From NCBI GenBank assembly GCA_022835495.1, contig BQOK01000001.1:1798001-1862000 (forward strand): DNA of 64,000 bases, read 5' to 3'. The first letter of the stretch is position 1. Each line of letters opens with the position of its first letter. Below, piece after piece: positions 27,193-35,521 of the stretch. The translations under genes were made by a program, and so were the position numbers. This DNA is from Oscillospiraceae bacterium. GTDB taxonomy: Bacteria > Bacillota > Clostridia > Oscillospirales > Ruminococcaceae. The notes under the pieces were generated by a model, which did no database searches, was not told the origin of the DNA, and saw nothing but the letters and a program-made list of their open reading frames with translations.

Positions 27193-27834
27193 ATGGCACA
27201 GGTGTTCCCGACCAAATCGAACCTTATGGCCCAGAAAAAAAGCCTGGCCCTGGCCAGCCAGGGCTACGACCTGATGGACCGCAAGCGCAACATCCTGGTG
27301 CGCGAAATGATGCAGCTCATCGACCGGGCCGCCACCATTCAGGACGAGATCACCACCGCGTACTCCCGGGCTTACAAGGCCCTGCAGCGGGCGAACATCA
27401 CTCTGGGCGTGGTGGCCGAGTACGCAAAGACCGTGCCCATTGAAGAGGGGCTGGACCTTGATTACCGCAGCGTGATGGGGGTGGAGCTGCCCATTGTAAA
27501 GCTGAAGGACAGCACGCCCGGCCTTTACTACGGGCTCGATTCCACCAACAGCCAGCTGGACGACGTGTACCTGCGCTTTTGCGAGGTAAAACGCCTGACC
27601 GTGGAGCTGGCCGAGGTGGAGAGCAGCGTTTACCGGCTGGCGGGGGCCATTCAGAAAACGCAGAAGCGCGCCAATGCGCTGAGCAACATCATGATCCCCC
27701 AGTTCGGAAGCACCATCAAGTACATTGCCGAGGTGCTGGACGAAAAAGAGCGGGAGGATTTTTCCCGCCTGAAGGTCATCAAGAGCCAAAAGGATAAGCA
27801 GGAGGCCCAGGCCCTGGCACAGGAAGGCTTGTAA
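27193..27834 (+). CDS. ntpD: V-type ATPase subunit D (rotor shaft)
   Basis: 213 residues, the antiparallel coiled-coil shaft: PTKSNLMAQKKSLALASQGY at the N-terminus, DRKRNILVREMMQLID, and the long C-terminal helix with KRANALSNIMIPQ. ATG with AGAAAGGGGG upstream. Last gene of the operon; transcription should stop at the hairpin at 27910. Confidence 0.93.
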   Translation: MAQVFPTKSNLMAQKKSLALASQGYDLMDRKRNILVREMMQLIDRAATIQDEITTAYSRAYKALQRANITLGVVAEYAKTVPIEEGLDLDYRSVMGVELPIVKLKDSTPGLYYGLDSTNSQLDDVYLRFCEVKRLTVELAEVESSVYRLAGAIQKTQKRANALSNIMIPQFGSTIKYIAEVLDEKEREDFSRLKVIKSQKDKQEAQALAQEGL

Positions 27835-27909
27835 AGTAAATCGACCTTACGGCGCTTTGGGCGGCCGCCGGAAGGCACAGGGAAGCGGCCCGGCGAAAAC
27901 AGATTCAAA

Positions 27910-27953
27910 AAAACAGGGGCGAAGCGCGGTTGAAAGCGCTTCGCCCCTGTTTT
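27910..27953 (+). terminator. Terminator of the V-ATPase operon
   Basis: An 18-bp stem (27910-27927 with 27936-27953, core ACAGGGGCGAAGCGC) around GGTTGAAA, ending in TTTT. Confidence 0.9.
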
Positions 27954-28022
27954 GAATTGTTTTCGCAGTTTATCCAGAGACAAATTGTCAAGGACTTTTT
28001 AATCAAATTCACAAAAATCTAC

Positions 28023-28061
28023 AAAAAAGGTGCCAGAAGCACCGTATGGCTCCTGACACCT
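28023..28061 (-). terminator. Terminator of element 1 minus-strand genes
   Basis: A 13-bp stem with two G-U pairs (AGGTGTCAGGAGC with GCTTCTGGCACCT on the minus strand), followed by T6. Confidence 0.85.
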
Positions 28062-28072
28062 CGTTTGATAGA

Positions 28073-28438
28073 TTACATTTTTCCGTTCAGCAGGTCTTTG
28101 CAGAGATACGCATAGTCTGGCAGCTGGTTGATATATGGCTCCCAGCGCCGCTTGATTTCGGCCAATTCCAGCGGATCGGCTGCTTCCAGTGCATGATCGT
28201 TGCCTGTCATATATAAAACATCCGTAGCAACATCATCCAAACACCTGCCGCAGAGATCGGCGGCTGATTCGATTCTGATACCGGTATCCACATAGACTGG
28301 ATTGACGCCAATCGCCAGCCAGACATAGCCTACCTTGTCCGACCAGAGCAGTTCAAAATCAGGGCTTTGCCGCAGATGTTCCGCAAAGACCTCCTTTACT
28401 CGTTCAATTTCATGCTTCTCTTTTTCTGTGTAAAGCAT
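28073..28438 (-). CDS. Unrecognised element-borne protein
   Basis: 121 residues from the ATG at 28438, with AAGGAGG upstream; the longer frame to 28480 lacks one. I do not recognise the family. It is acidic and soluble, starting MLYTEKEKHEIERVKEVFAE, with WSDKVGYVWLAIG and a Cys pair in ADLCGRCLDDVA. Its place, last in the minus-strand block next to the element end, suggests an accessory gene. Confidence 0.65.
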   Translation of the reverse strand: MLYTEKEKHEIERVKEVFAEHLRQSPDFELLWSDKVGYVWLAIGVNPVYVDTGIRIESAADLCGRCLDDVATDVLYMTGNDHALEAADPLELAEIKRRWEPYINQLPDYAYLCKDLLNGKM

Positions 28439-28515
28439 TTTCGTGTCCTCCTTGACAAAAATTTTGGTGCGTATCATCATCAGTTTAGCACAAGGCGGCT
28501 TCGTTTATCAGTCTG

Positions 28516-28710
28516 TCACATCTGCTGAATTTCATTTTTGAGCATACGCTTGATTTTATCGCTCATGGTTTCTGTGCTGGTATTGCTGAAATGGACATGA
28601 ACCTTGTAGGTTGTCTTGCCGATTTTCTTTACCATCGCTGGCGTGTTTTCCGGCGCTCTGGACACAGTAGCGGCGTCTGCCGCCTGCATAGTACGGGGTT
28701 CTCTGTTCAT
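28516..28710 (-). CDS. tnpW: TnpW-like transposon-encoded protein
   Basis: 64 residues. The C-terminal part KVHVHFSNTSTETMSDKIKR matches AELFFNHSSTETFRDKLLK of the copy at 49355, the signature of the small TnpW proteins in serine-recombinase transposons. The ATG at 28710 has GAAAGGAG upstream. Function unknown; it travels with TnpV and TnpX. Confidence 0.75.
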   Translation of the reverse strand: MNREPRTMQAADAATVSRAPENTPAMVKKIGKTTYKVHVHFSNTSTETMSDKIKRMLKNEIQQM

Positions 28711-28753
28711 GGCGCTCCTTTCTCCGAACGGGTCTGTGCCGCCCGGTAAAAAA

Positions 28754-29617
28754 TTAGTCATGCTTACTGCTTACAATGTCTTTTGCTGCCTGTCGGGTAG
28801 CACCGGCATTTTCTTCCCGGAAATTCTTCCCGTCAAAGAGAATCGGCGCACACCGTTCCAGAATACGGTCATAGATACGGGCGTGGGCCAGATCAGGCGG
28901 GTTTTTCAGCTCGGACAGTTTCAAGTTTGTTGTGATAATCATGGGTCTGCGGCTGCGATAGCGGCTGTCAATGACGAAAAACATCTGCTCCATAGCATAT
29001 TCGGTACTGCGCTCTACTCCCAGATCGTCAATGATAAGCAAGTCATATTCATCAAAGCTGGCAATAAACTCTGACCTGTCCTCAGAGAACATCCCGGTCA
29101 GGCGGTTCAGAATGGTGGGAAAGTTCGTCATCAGCACCGACACATCCCGGTCAAGCAAAGCATTGGCAATACATCCGGCGAAAAAAGACTTGCCGGTTCC
29201 CACATCTCCAAATAGCAAAAGCCCGATATTGCTCTTATATGCCTCTTTCCAGTTCTCCACATAGGCGTGAGCCTTGTCCATCAATGGGTTTTGCCCGTTG
29301 TCGTTGGCAAAGGTGTAGTCATAGAGATAGCGGTCTTGCAAGCCCTGTGCCTTTCGGCGTTTGATACGCTCCATGCGGCGCTGCCGTTCTTCAGCAGCCT
29401 TGCGCTGCTCCTCAGCCTCCCGCTGACACTGGCAGATACAGCGGGGCATGAAGTAGCCGGGTTTCCCAAAGCATGGCACAACGGTCTGCCTCTGGCCGCC
29501 GCACTTTTTACAGTGAATGAGGCCGTCTGCCGGGTCTATGTACTCGTCCCCGGCCAGTTCCACACCGGCGGCTGCCTTGTCGATCAGCGCCCGGATTTCT
29601 GCGGTAATCTCAATCAT
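28754..29617 (-). CDS. DnaC/IstB-like ATPase (helicase loader)
   Basis: 287 residues. AAA+ domain with Walker A FGDVGTGKSFF, Walker B DLLIIDDLGVER and sensor TTNLKLSE. An N-terminal zinc-binding part has CKKCGG and CICQCQ. This is the DnaC-type loader that brings replicative helicase to DNA. It overlaps the upstream replisome-organiser gene by four bases (ATGA), so the two should be co-translated and act together in element replication. Confidence 0.9.
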   Translation of the reverse strand: MIEITAEIRALIDKAAAGVELAGDEYIDPADGLIHCKKCGGQRQTVVPCFGKPGYFMPRCICQCQREAEEQRKAAEERQRRMERIKRRKAQGLQDRYLYDYTFANDNGQNPLMDKAHAYVENWKEAYKSNIGLLLFGDVGTGKSFFAGCIANALLDRDVSVLMTNFPTILNRLTGMFSEDRSEFIASFDEYDLLIIDDLGVERSTEYAMEQMFFVIDSRYRSRRPMIITTNLKLSELKNPPDLAHARIYDRILERCAPILFDGKNFREENAGATRQAAKDIVSSKHD

Positions 29618-30348
29618 ACGGTTTCATCCTCCTTTACGCTGTAATCCCGGTTGCGAGAGGGCGGGGCTGCTTTCTTCGCGTCCTCACCGGCCCAGCGCCG
29701 GATGGTCGCTGCATGGCTCTGATACCGCTTGCCGGTAGAAGCCATGTACTCGGACAGTTTTTCGATGTACTGTTCCCATACAGCAGGAAAGCTGGCCTGC
29801 AAGTCTGCCATTTCCTCGTCCGTCAGGAAAACATTCTGGTAACGGCCATAGGCGCGGGCGGAGCGTCCCTTCTCTATCTCTCTCTTTATCTCTATCTCTT
29901 TCTCTAACTCTATCTCTATCTCTGGTGGACGAATGTCGGACAAATGTCCGCCGTTTGTCCGGGGCGCGGAAAGAGCCTTGTTTTGGAGCCTCGCCGCACG
30001 CTTTCGCTCGGCCTCGGTGGAGGACTGGCCGATCAGCAGTTCAATATTGCTCATGTAGAAGGTGCCGCTGTCCAGCACTTCCACAAGACCCAGCTTCAAA
30101 AAGATCTGCAAGGCTCTCTCCACAGTGCCGATCTGCTGGCGGGTAATGGTGGCGATCATCTGCGCCGTGTAGGGGATGTCCTCGTCAAGCTGGAGCCGCC
30201 CGCCATGTTTCAGCGATTTCAGATACAGCTTGAGCAGAATGTTGGAATACAGCACACCATCCTGCATACTTTCCAGCAGCACGATGGAATCATCGTCAAA
30301 ATAGTTTTCTTTGAGTTTCAGGTAATAATATTTTCGGTTGTCTGACAT
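29614..30348 (-). CDS. Phage replisome organiser / DnaD-like replication protein
   Basis: 244 residues. The N-terminal 120 residues are the winged-helix replisome-organiser domain (KYYYLKLKENYFDDDSIVLL, then SLKHGGRLQLDEDIPYTAQM). A Glu-Ile-Lys linker follows, then a C-terminal domain (MADLQASFPAVWEQYIEKLS). It likely binds the origin and recruits the DnaC-like loader encoded next. ATG with AGGAGG upstream. Confidence 0.85.
   Translation of the reverse strand: MSDNRKYYYLKLKENYFDDDSIVLLESMQDGVLYSNILLKLYLKSLKHGGRLQLDEDIPYTAQMIATITRQQIGTVERALQIFLKLGLVEVLDSGTFYMSNIELLIGQSSTEAERKRAARLQNKALSAPRTNGGHLSDIRPPEIEIELEKEIEIKREIEKGRSARAYGRYQNVFLTDEEMADLQASFPAVWEQYIEKLSEYMASTGKRYQSHAATIRRWAGEDAKKAAPPSRNRDYSVKEDETV
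29874..29925. repeat. TCTATC-type low-complexity tract inside the replication gene
   Basis: Near-tandem copies of TCTCTATC and TCTTTC encode the alternating EIEIELEKEIEI linker. Such a tract can lengthen or shorten by slippage, in frame when it moves by six. Confidence 0.7.
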
Positions 30349-30461
30349 AGGGTTCCTCCTTGGGGGTTCTCTGGGGATTCTATACGCATTTTAAGGCCGT
30401 TTTAGGGGTCAGAGGATAAATCTATCAGCCTGCCTTTGACACCCTCGAAAAAAGCCTCGAT

Positions 30462-30860
30462 TTACAAGGGTTTTTCAGCCCCTAAAGCGTGACATTTCTC
30501 CCGTTGTTTTCGCTTGCGCTTTGCGGCGTTGACCCGCTTCATGCGTGCGGCACATTCCGGGCAGTATTTGGCCCGGTTGGAACCGGGGGTAAACAGCGCC
30601 CCACATATGGCGCATTTCTTCGCATTCAGCCGGTGGAACAGCGCCGTTTCCAGTTCCTTATCCTGCGGCAATACCGCCGCCCGAAACCACCTGCACAACA
30701 GGGAGTAGGAAATAGACTGGACACAGACACATTCCTCCCCATCGTCCAGGGCGATACAGTTTCCGTCGATGTAGTTGCAGCACTCATGCACCAGCCTCCG
30801 CGCTCTGCGGTACTGGCGGTAATCCATGACGGGGATAGGTTCAGTCTTGTCGTTCTTCAT
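30462..30860 (-). CDS. Cysteine-rich VLP-type protein
   Basis: 132 residues. Conserved on Firmicute mobilizable elements, function unknown. The first half carries DYRQYRRARRLVHECCNYIDG and scattered cysteines. The second half holds a probable zinc finger CAICGALF...CPECAARM followed by a very basic tail (NAAKRKRKQREK), so nucleic-acid binding is plausible. It lies upstream of the replication genes on the same strand. Confidence 0.75.
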   Translation of the reverse strand: MKNDKTEPIPVMDYRQYRRARRLVHECCNYIDGNCIALDDGEECVCVQSISYSLLCRWFRAAVLPQDKELETALFHRLNAKKCAICGALFTPGSNRAKYCPECAARMKRVNAAKRKRKQREKCHALGAEKPL

Positions 30861-30915
30861 AAATGATTTCTCTCACAAATCAGGTAACCTCCTTGAATGA
30901 ATTTATTGTTAAATA

Positions 30916-30957
30916 TTCGTGCAAAGTATTGTTTTCTTCGTGCAAAAGGCATATACT
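30916..30957 (+). promoter_or_regulatory. Promoter and operator of the toxin-antitoxin pair
   Basis: TTGTTT (30929-30934), a 17-base spacer and TATACT (30952-30957). TTCGTGCAAA occurs at 30916-30925 and 30937-30946, two helical turns apart, straddling the -35. This is a likely binding site for the RelB-like antitoxin. Confidence 0.55.
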
Positions 30958-30986
30958 ATAATTGCCAGCAGAAAGGGGTTGATCGT

Positions 30987-31265
30987 ATGGCTGGAAATAC
31001 CACAAACATCAGTATCCGCATGGACGCAGATTTGAAAGCGCAGGCGGACGCACTGTTTACTGAACTTGGCATGAACCTGACTACGGCGTTTAACATCTTT
31101 GTGCGCCAGTCGCTTCGTGAAGGCGGCATTCCCTTTGAAGTAAGGCTGGAACAGCCGAACAAAGAAACGGTTGCTGCCATGCTGGAAGCGGAAAGGATTG
31201 CAAAAGACCCGTCTGTAAAGGGCTACAATGACCTTGACGAGTTATTTGCTGACCTGAAAAGATGA
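30987..31265 (+). CDS. RelB/DinJ-family antitoxin
   Basis: 92 residues from the ATG at 30987, after AAAGGGG. The N-terminus is a ribbon-helix-helix (ISIRMDADLKAQADALFTELG) that binds DNA as a dimer. The C-terminal tail (YNDLDELFADLKR) should wrap and neutralise the toxin. It overlaps the toxin gene by four bases. Oriented against the rest of the element. Confidence 0.92.
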   Translation: MAGNTTNISIRMDADLKAQADALFTELGMNLTTAFNIFVRQSLREGGIPFEVRLEQPNKETVAAMLEAERIAKDPSVKGYNDLDELFADLKR

Positions 31266-31552
31266 AAGAAACCAAATATATCGTCAAGTACACGACCAGT
31301 TTCAAAAAGGACTACAAACGAGCCATCAAGCGTGGCTTGAAGATTGAGCTGCTGGAGCAGGTCGTAGCATTGCTGGCGATGGGCGAACCGCTGCCGGATA
31401 AGAACCGTGACCATGACCTGTCCGGCGATTGGGCAGGCCATCGGGAATGTCACATTCTCCCGGACTGGCTGCTTGTCTACCGCATAGAAGATGATGTTCT
31501 GGTGCTGACGCTGGCCCGCACCGGCACACACAGCGACTTGTTCGGCAAATAA
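31262..31552 (+). CDS. YafQ-family mRNA interferase toxin
   Basis: 96 residues. A RelE-fold endoribonuclease that cuts mRNA on the ribosome. YafQ features: FKKDYKRAIKRG, then LPDKNRDHDLSGDWAGHREC with the catalytic His region, and PDWLLVYRIEDDVLVLTLAR and TGTHSDLF at the end. Translation is coupled to the antitoxin. It probably stabilises the element after integration. Confidence 0.92.
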   Translation: MKETKYIVKYTTSFKKDYKRAIKRGLKIELLEQVVALLAMGEPLPDKNRDHDLSGDWAGHRECHILPDWLLVYRIEDDVLVLTLARTGTHSDLFGK

Positions 31553-31560
31553 ACAGTCTG

Positions 31561-31593
31561 CCGCCGTATGGGGAAACCTGTACGGCGGTTTTT
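31561..31593 (+). terminator. Terminator of the toxin-antitoxin operon
   Basis: CCGCCGTA (31561-31568) pairs with TACGGCGG (31581-31588), followed by T5. Confidence 0.88.
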
Positions 31594-31659
31594 CTGTGTG
31601 CAAAAGTATGTCGTGAAATGCGACGCACTTGACAGGGGTACGCCAAAACGCGGTAGCCT

Positions 31660-33105
31660 TTACCGCTCCGGCCCACGGTCGTGAGGCTTGTCCCTTTCCT
31701 GTCGGGACAGCTGCTCGGCGGTTTTGCGGAGCCGTTCCACTGCTTTCAAATCCTCCCGCATGGATTTCATGGCAAGCGTGTCCGTCTGCTTTCCAGCGGC
31801 CAGCTGGTCAATTTCCAGCTGCCATGCCTTTGGGGTGATTGCCTCGCCGTTGTCTTTCAGTTCTTTCAGATACCGGGTCGCTGCGTCATACAGAATCAGT
31901 TCCCGGCTGTGGCGCTGCTCAAACTGTTCCCGCTTTTCCGGCTTTACTTTGGCAAGCTGTTTGTGGATGGACTTGTACTGGTTGTACTGTTCCCACATCT
32001 CCCCGCGTTCGGTAAGAGTGGCGATCCGGCGCTCAGCCTTGACGATCTTTCCCCGCAGGTCATAGTAACGGCTGTTCATATCAGCGATTTTTTCATGAAG
32101 CTGCTGCATAGACTGGATGCCGTTTGCCTGCAAAAAGCTGAATAGTGCAGCGCTTTCCTGCAAAGCCCGGATTTTGCCGGTGCGGGTGCGGGGAGCGTTC
32201 AACTGCTGCTGGGCCTCCCACAAGGCGGTCAAGCTGCTTTGCTGCGTTTGTGGTTTTTCCGCTTCGGCTTTCGACCAGCGATAAAGCCGGGTAATGCGGG
32301 CTTTGATTTCTTTCAACAGTTTGTTGTCGGCGGCGATCTGCCGGTTTACTTCTCCCTTGTCGGTGCAGATACCGCGCTTTTCCATTTGGCTGGCGGCTGG
32401 TCCCAGATGGACAGAGGGGATTTTATCAATGCCCTGCCGCTTGTAGCTGCGGTGGTCAATGCGCTCCGGTCTACCGGCAGATTCCAGCGCCCGGTTGGTG
32501 TAGGCTGCCCACGCTGCCCGCCAAATCTCCACATTTCCTTTATCGTTCCAGTCGGTTGTATCCTCCCGATGATTTTTCCAGCCGCCTTTCCCATCCGGGA
32601 TACGCTGTCCGTTCTCGTCCAGATCGTATGCCTTGCGGCACTTTGCGCCCCACTGTCCATTTTCTTTCAGAGGCCGGAGCGTCAGCATGATATGGACATG
32701 AGGGTTGCCGGTTCCCTTGTCATGGATGGCAAAGTCGGCGCACATTCCTTTGTCTACAAAGTTGTCCTTCACATAGGCACGCACAAGGGCAAGCTGTTGT
32801 TCGCCGGATAGTTCACGGGGCAGGGCTGCTTCGATCTCGCGGGCAAGCTGGCTGTCCCTTGCTTTCTCGATTTGCTCCACGCTGTTCCAGAGGATAGAAC
32901 GGTCTGCAAATTCCGGCGGGGCGTGGGCAGGCAGCATGATCTCCGCATGGACAATGCCGCCTTTCCGGGTGTAGTCGTGGGTCATTCCGTCCCATTCATT
33001 TGTCAGCTTGGTTCCGCTGCGGTAAGCAGCTGCGGCAACGGCAGAACGGCCTGCGCTGCGCTTGATAATACTGACGGGGATATGACAGAAATCTATGGGG
33101 AACAC
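31660..33105 (-). CDS. MobQ-family relaxase (MobA/MobL)
   Basis: Up to 481 residues. Nicks oriT and pilots the strand during mobilization. The N-terminal relaxase domain has SAGRSAVAAAAYRSG and the metal-binding His motif NPHVHIMLTLRPL. The C-terminal half is coiled coil. The listed GTG sits inside the Shine-Dalgarno GGAGGTG; the better-spaced codon is an ATA at 33096, and the second relaxase in this window has the same layout. The oriT lies just upstream. Confidence 0.9.
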   Translation of the reverse strand: MFPIDFCHIPVSIIKRSAGRSAVAAAAYRSGTKLTNEWDGMTHDYTRKGGIVHAEIMLPAHAPPEFADRSILWNSVEQIEKARDSQLAREIEAALPRELSGEQQLALVRAYVKDNFVDKGMCADFAIHDKGTGNPHVHIMLTLRPLKENGQWGAKCRKAYDLDENGQRIPDGKGGWKNHREDTTDWNDKGNVEIWRAAWAAYTNRALESAGRPERIDHRSYKRQGIDKIPSVHLGPAASQMEKRGICTDKGEVNRQIAADNKLLKEIKARITRLYRWSKAEAEKPQTQQSSLTALWEAQQQLNAPRTRTGKIRALQESAALFSFLQANGIQSMQQLHEKIADMNSRYYDLRGKIVKAERRIATLTERGEMWEQYNQYKSIHKQLAKVKPEKREQFEQRHSRELILYDAATRYLKELKDNGEAITPKAWQLEIDQLAAGKQTDTLAMKSMREDLKAVERLRKTAEQLSRQERDKPHDRGPER

Positions 33106-33239
33106 CTCCTTTCAGTGAGGGGATAACAGGCTCTGTGGAGCCGAACAAACGCAAAGCGGGTGTTTGGCTGCGCAGAGCACACAAGGGGTTTGGGGAGCGT
33201 AGCTTCCTATCGCGGACGAAGTACGCAACGCCCCCGGCA

Positions 33240-33285
33240 GGGCGCACAGCACCGGCAACGGTGTATAAGTGCGCCCTTGTAAACA
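33240..33285 (+). other. oriT: oriT of element 1 (RSF1010-like nick site)
   Basis: CACCG-GCAA-CGGTG forms a hairpin (33250-33263), followed by TATAAGTGCGCCCTT. TAAGTGCG|CCCT is the nick sequence established for the MobQ plasmid RSF1010, also preceded by an inverted repeat. The predicted nick is between 33273 and 33274. A matching site lies before the second relaxase. Confidence 0.8.
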
Positions 33286-33291
33286 AGGGAC

Positions 33292-33582
33292 TTATGGCGT
33301 GTCCCCGGATTTTGGCAGGTTTGCAGTCAATTCCGCAGCCCCCGGAAGATGGGACAGGGCAATCAGAAATGCTTTGACCTCTGCGCTGGAAAGGTTGGGA
33401 GCCAGCGGAAAAATACCCTCCAAAATGGCTCCGCGCTCAATCAGACGGCGGGTGCGAACCCTGCGTTCTTCGTTCCGCTGCTTGTTCTCCAAAATCTTCT
33501 TTCGGTTTTCAAGCTGCCGAATCTCCTTCAGGACTTTCTCCCGTTCTTCTTTTTGGGGGTGGGCTGTAATTTTTTCGTTCAT
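33292..33582 (-). CDS. DUF3847-type mobilization accessory protein
   Basis: 96 residues from the ATG at 33582 (AGAGGTG upstream). Largely one long charged coiled coil (REKVLKEIRQLENRKKILEN), then RTRRLIERGAILEGIFPLAP. A paralogue lies at 51299 in the same position, just before oriT and relaxase. This makes a helper role at oriT likely, but unproven. Confidence 0.75.
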   Translation of the reverse strand: MNEKITAHPQKEEREKVLKEIRQLENRKKILENKQRNEERRVRTRRLIERGAILEGIFPLAPNLSSAEVKAFLIALSHLPGAAELTANLPKSGDTP

Positions 33583-33610
33583 GTCAGGCACCTCTTTTCT
33601 TTGGAAATAC

Positions 33611-34072
33611 TCATAGATTGACCATCCATTTCTGTCGAGCAAAGTACCGGCGCAGCCTCCGCAGTGCGGCATGGATGGATTTTCCCGCCTGTGATGGCGT
33701 GATACCCTCCATTGCGGCAATATCTTTCACTTTCATACCCAGCATATAGCGGGCGTGGACACGGCGAGCCTGCATAGGCGGCAGGAAAGAAATGGCTTCA
33801 TACAATCGCCGTATCAGTTCTTCGTATTCGGCTAATTCTTCTTTTTCTATCAGGTAGTCCTCCGGCGATGGCTGCGCCCAGCCGATGGCGGCATTTTCGA
33901 TTCCATCGTTACAATCGAGGGAATAAAACGCCTTATACCGGAACATCTTGCGATCTCTGGCGGCCTCGGCTCTCTTATCCAGAAGAAACGCTTCGACGAT
34001 CTCATCGGACACCTCCAAAAAAATGTCCTCTTTGCAAAATGGATAATATTGTTTGAGATTGATAGTCTGCAT
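33611..34072 (-). CDS. Sigma-70-region-4-like protein, copy 1
   Basis: 153 residues from the ATG at 34072. Starts MQTINLKQYYPFCKEDIFLE; the C-terminus is a region-4-type HTH (MQARRVHARYMLGMKVKDIA, then ITPSQAGKSIHAALRRLRRY). It lacks an obvious region 2, so it is either a reduced sigma factor or a regulator built from one. It is clearly related to copy 2 upstream. Confidence 0.75.
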   Translation of the reverse strand: MQTINLKQYYPFCKEDIFLEVSDEIVEAFLLDKRAEAARDRKMFRYKAFYSLDCNDGIENAAIGWAQPSPEDYLIEKEELAEYEELIRRLYEAISFLPPMQARRVHARYMLGMKVKDIAAMEGITPSQAGKSIHAALRRLRRYFARQKWMVNL

Positions 34073-34082
34073 AGGCACGCCC

Positions 34083-34535
34083 TCACTCTGTTTGGAAAAG
34101 GCCATCATAGCAGCGGCGCATATTCCGCAGACCCCGGCGGATGGCAACGCTAACCTTGCTGCTGTGGATACCCTCTATCCGAGAGATTTCCGGCTGCTTG
34201 ATACCAGCAATGTAGTAGGCGTGAACACGGCGGGCCTGTGTCGGAGTGGCATGAGCCAGAGCCACCGGCAGAGCTGCAATCAGATATAGGCGGGTGGTCA
34301 TTTCTTCTCGTTCCAGCAAAATATCTTCCGGCGATCTGCTGTGTTCCAGTGCGTAATTTTCCAGCCAGCTGTATGCGTCCAGAGAATAGTAGGCGCGGTG
34401 GTAGACTTTCCGACGCTCATAGTTCTCCATCTCCCGCTGGGCCTGATACATCGCTGCCCATACCTCGTCCGTAACATCCACAAACTCGTCATGCCGGTAG
34501 TGGGGATACATCCACCGCAGATTAATTGTTTTCAT
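34083..34535 (-). CDS. Sigma-70-region-4-like protein, copy 2
   Basis: 150 residues from the ATG at 34535, preceded by CAGGAGG. Starts MKTINLRWMYPHYRHDEFVD, the same pattern as copy 1. The HTH is PTQARRVHAYYIAGIKQPEI, then IHSSKVSVAIRRGLRNMRR. The spacing to copy 1 (10 bases) suggests one transcript. Confidence 0.75.
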   Translation of the reverse strand: MKTINLRWMYPHYRHDEFVDVTDEVWAAMYQAQREMENYERRKVYHRAYYSLDAYSWLENYALEHSRSPEDILLEREEMTTRLYLIAALPVALAHATPTQARRVHAYYIAGIKQPEISRIEGIHSSKVSVAIRRGLRNMRRCYDGLFQTE

Positions 34536-34638
34536 AGGCTTACCTCCTGAAAATTGGAGAGGCGGGCAGCTCGTCCGCTGTCCGCCCCTCGCTGAGATAA
34601 GGGAAATGATCCCTTTCACCTGGTAGCCAGAAAACAGG

Positions 34639-35052
34639 TCATTCGTTAAGCCTGTTCTCAAAGAAATTTATAAATTTTTTTCTGACCGCCTCCACACTTT
34701 GATAAACAGCCACTTTGGAGCAGCCGCACAGCACACCGATCTCTGCAAGGCTCAGCCCGTCAAGCGCATAGAGCAGGAACCGGCGGCGCTGGGCCTCGGT
34801 ACAGGTGTCCAGAACAGCCATCAGCTCATGCAGCGTTTCCATGCGGCAAAGGTATTCCTCCGGCGTTTCGCCGTAGACCCCTACACCCTCGGTGGTAATG
34901 ATGTACTCGTCAAACTCCCGGCCATCCCAATGCCGCCGCTGTTCATGGAACAGGTTCTCCGTTTTGTGATCGGCCCGGTCAAGAAATTCATAGACTTCCA
35001 GCGTAACCTCCACGGCCACAGCTTGTCCGTTATAATTGATGGTAACTTCCAT
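34639..35052 (-). CDS. Sigma-70-region-4-like protein, copy 3
   Basis: 137 residues from the ATG at 35052, after GGAGG. The N-terminal part starts MEVTINYNGQAVAVEVTLEV, and the C-terminal HTH is EAQRRRFLLYALDGLSLAEI then SKVAVYQSVEAVRKKFINFF. More distant from copies 1 and 2 but the same plan. First gene of the three. Confidence 0.72.
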   Translation of the reverse strand: MEVTINYNGQAVAVEVTLEVYEFLDRADHKTENLFHEQRRHWDGREFDEYIITTEGVGVYGETPEEYLCRMETLHELMAVLDTCTEAQRRRFLLYALDGLSLAEIGVLCGCSKVAVYQSVEAVRKKFINFFENRLNE

Positions 35053-35521
35053 CTGCCTTTCCTCCATTCAGATTTTTTTGGTAAATCTGAATGAGGCGGC
35101 GGGGCGCGGCACCGGGGATAAAGTTCGGGCCATGCTGACCCGATGTTCCGGCTCCATAGGGACAAAAAAGCGCCCGGACGGCATAAAGCCATACGAGCGT
35201 AATGGAATATATTTTGCTGTTTGGTTACATGGTATAGTGCATACTGCTGGCCGCATTGCTCCGCTGCTGGGAACAGGCTTTTTTTAGCTGGTGCAGATCA
35301 TGGGTACTGTGAAAAAAGACAAAAATAGACACGGCGGCAATCCTCCTATATGCCGCCGTGGATTTACACGGTGTTAGGTCGTCGTTGGTTTAGGATAGAC
35401 GAAAAGAAACGGCGGCTCTGAAAATCAAAGCCGCCGCTTCTTAGGCGCGTGAAAATGTGTCTGCTTTACGACGGCTTTTTTTCTTTTGCCGTCGTCCGGC
35501 AGATCATTAGATATATTGCAT
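35053..35521. other. Non-coding stretch with several hairpins
   Basis: About 470 bases without a convincing gene. Near the sigma-like gene, ATTCAGATTT and its complement form a hairpin (35067-35092) just before the ribosome binding site. Further right are ACGGCGGCA/TGCCGCCGT (about 35330-35360), GCGGCT/AGCCGC with a T-rich side for the minus strand (about 35405-35437), and CGACGGC/GCCGTCG around a T-run (about 35473-35495). The last ones probably terminate the ABC operon from the right. Confidence 0.5.
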
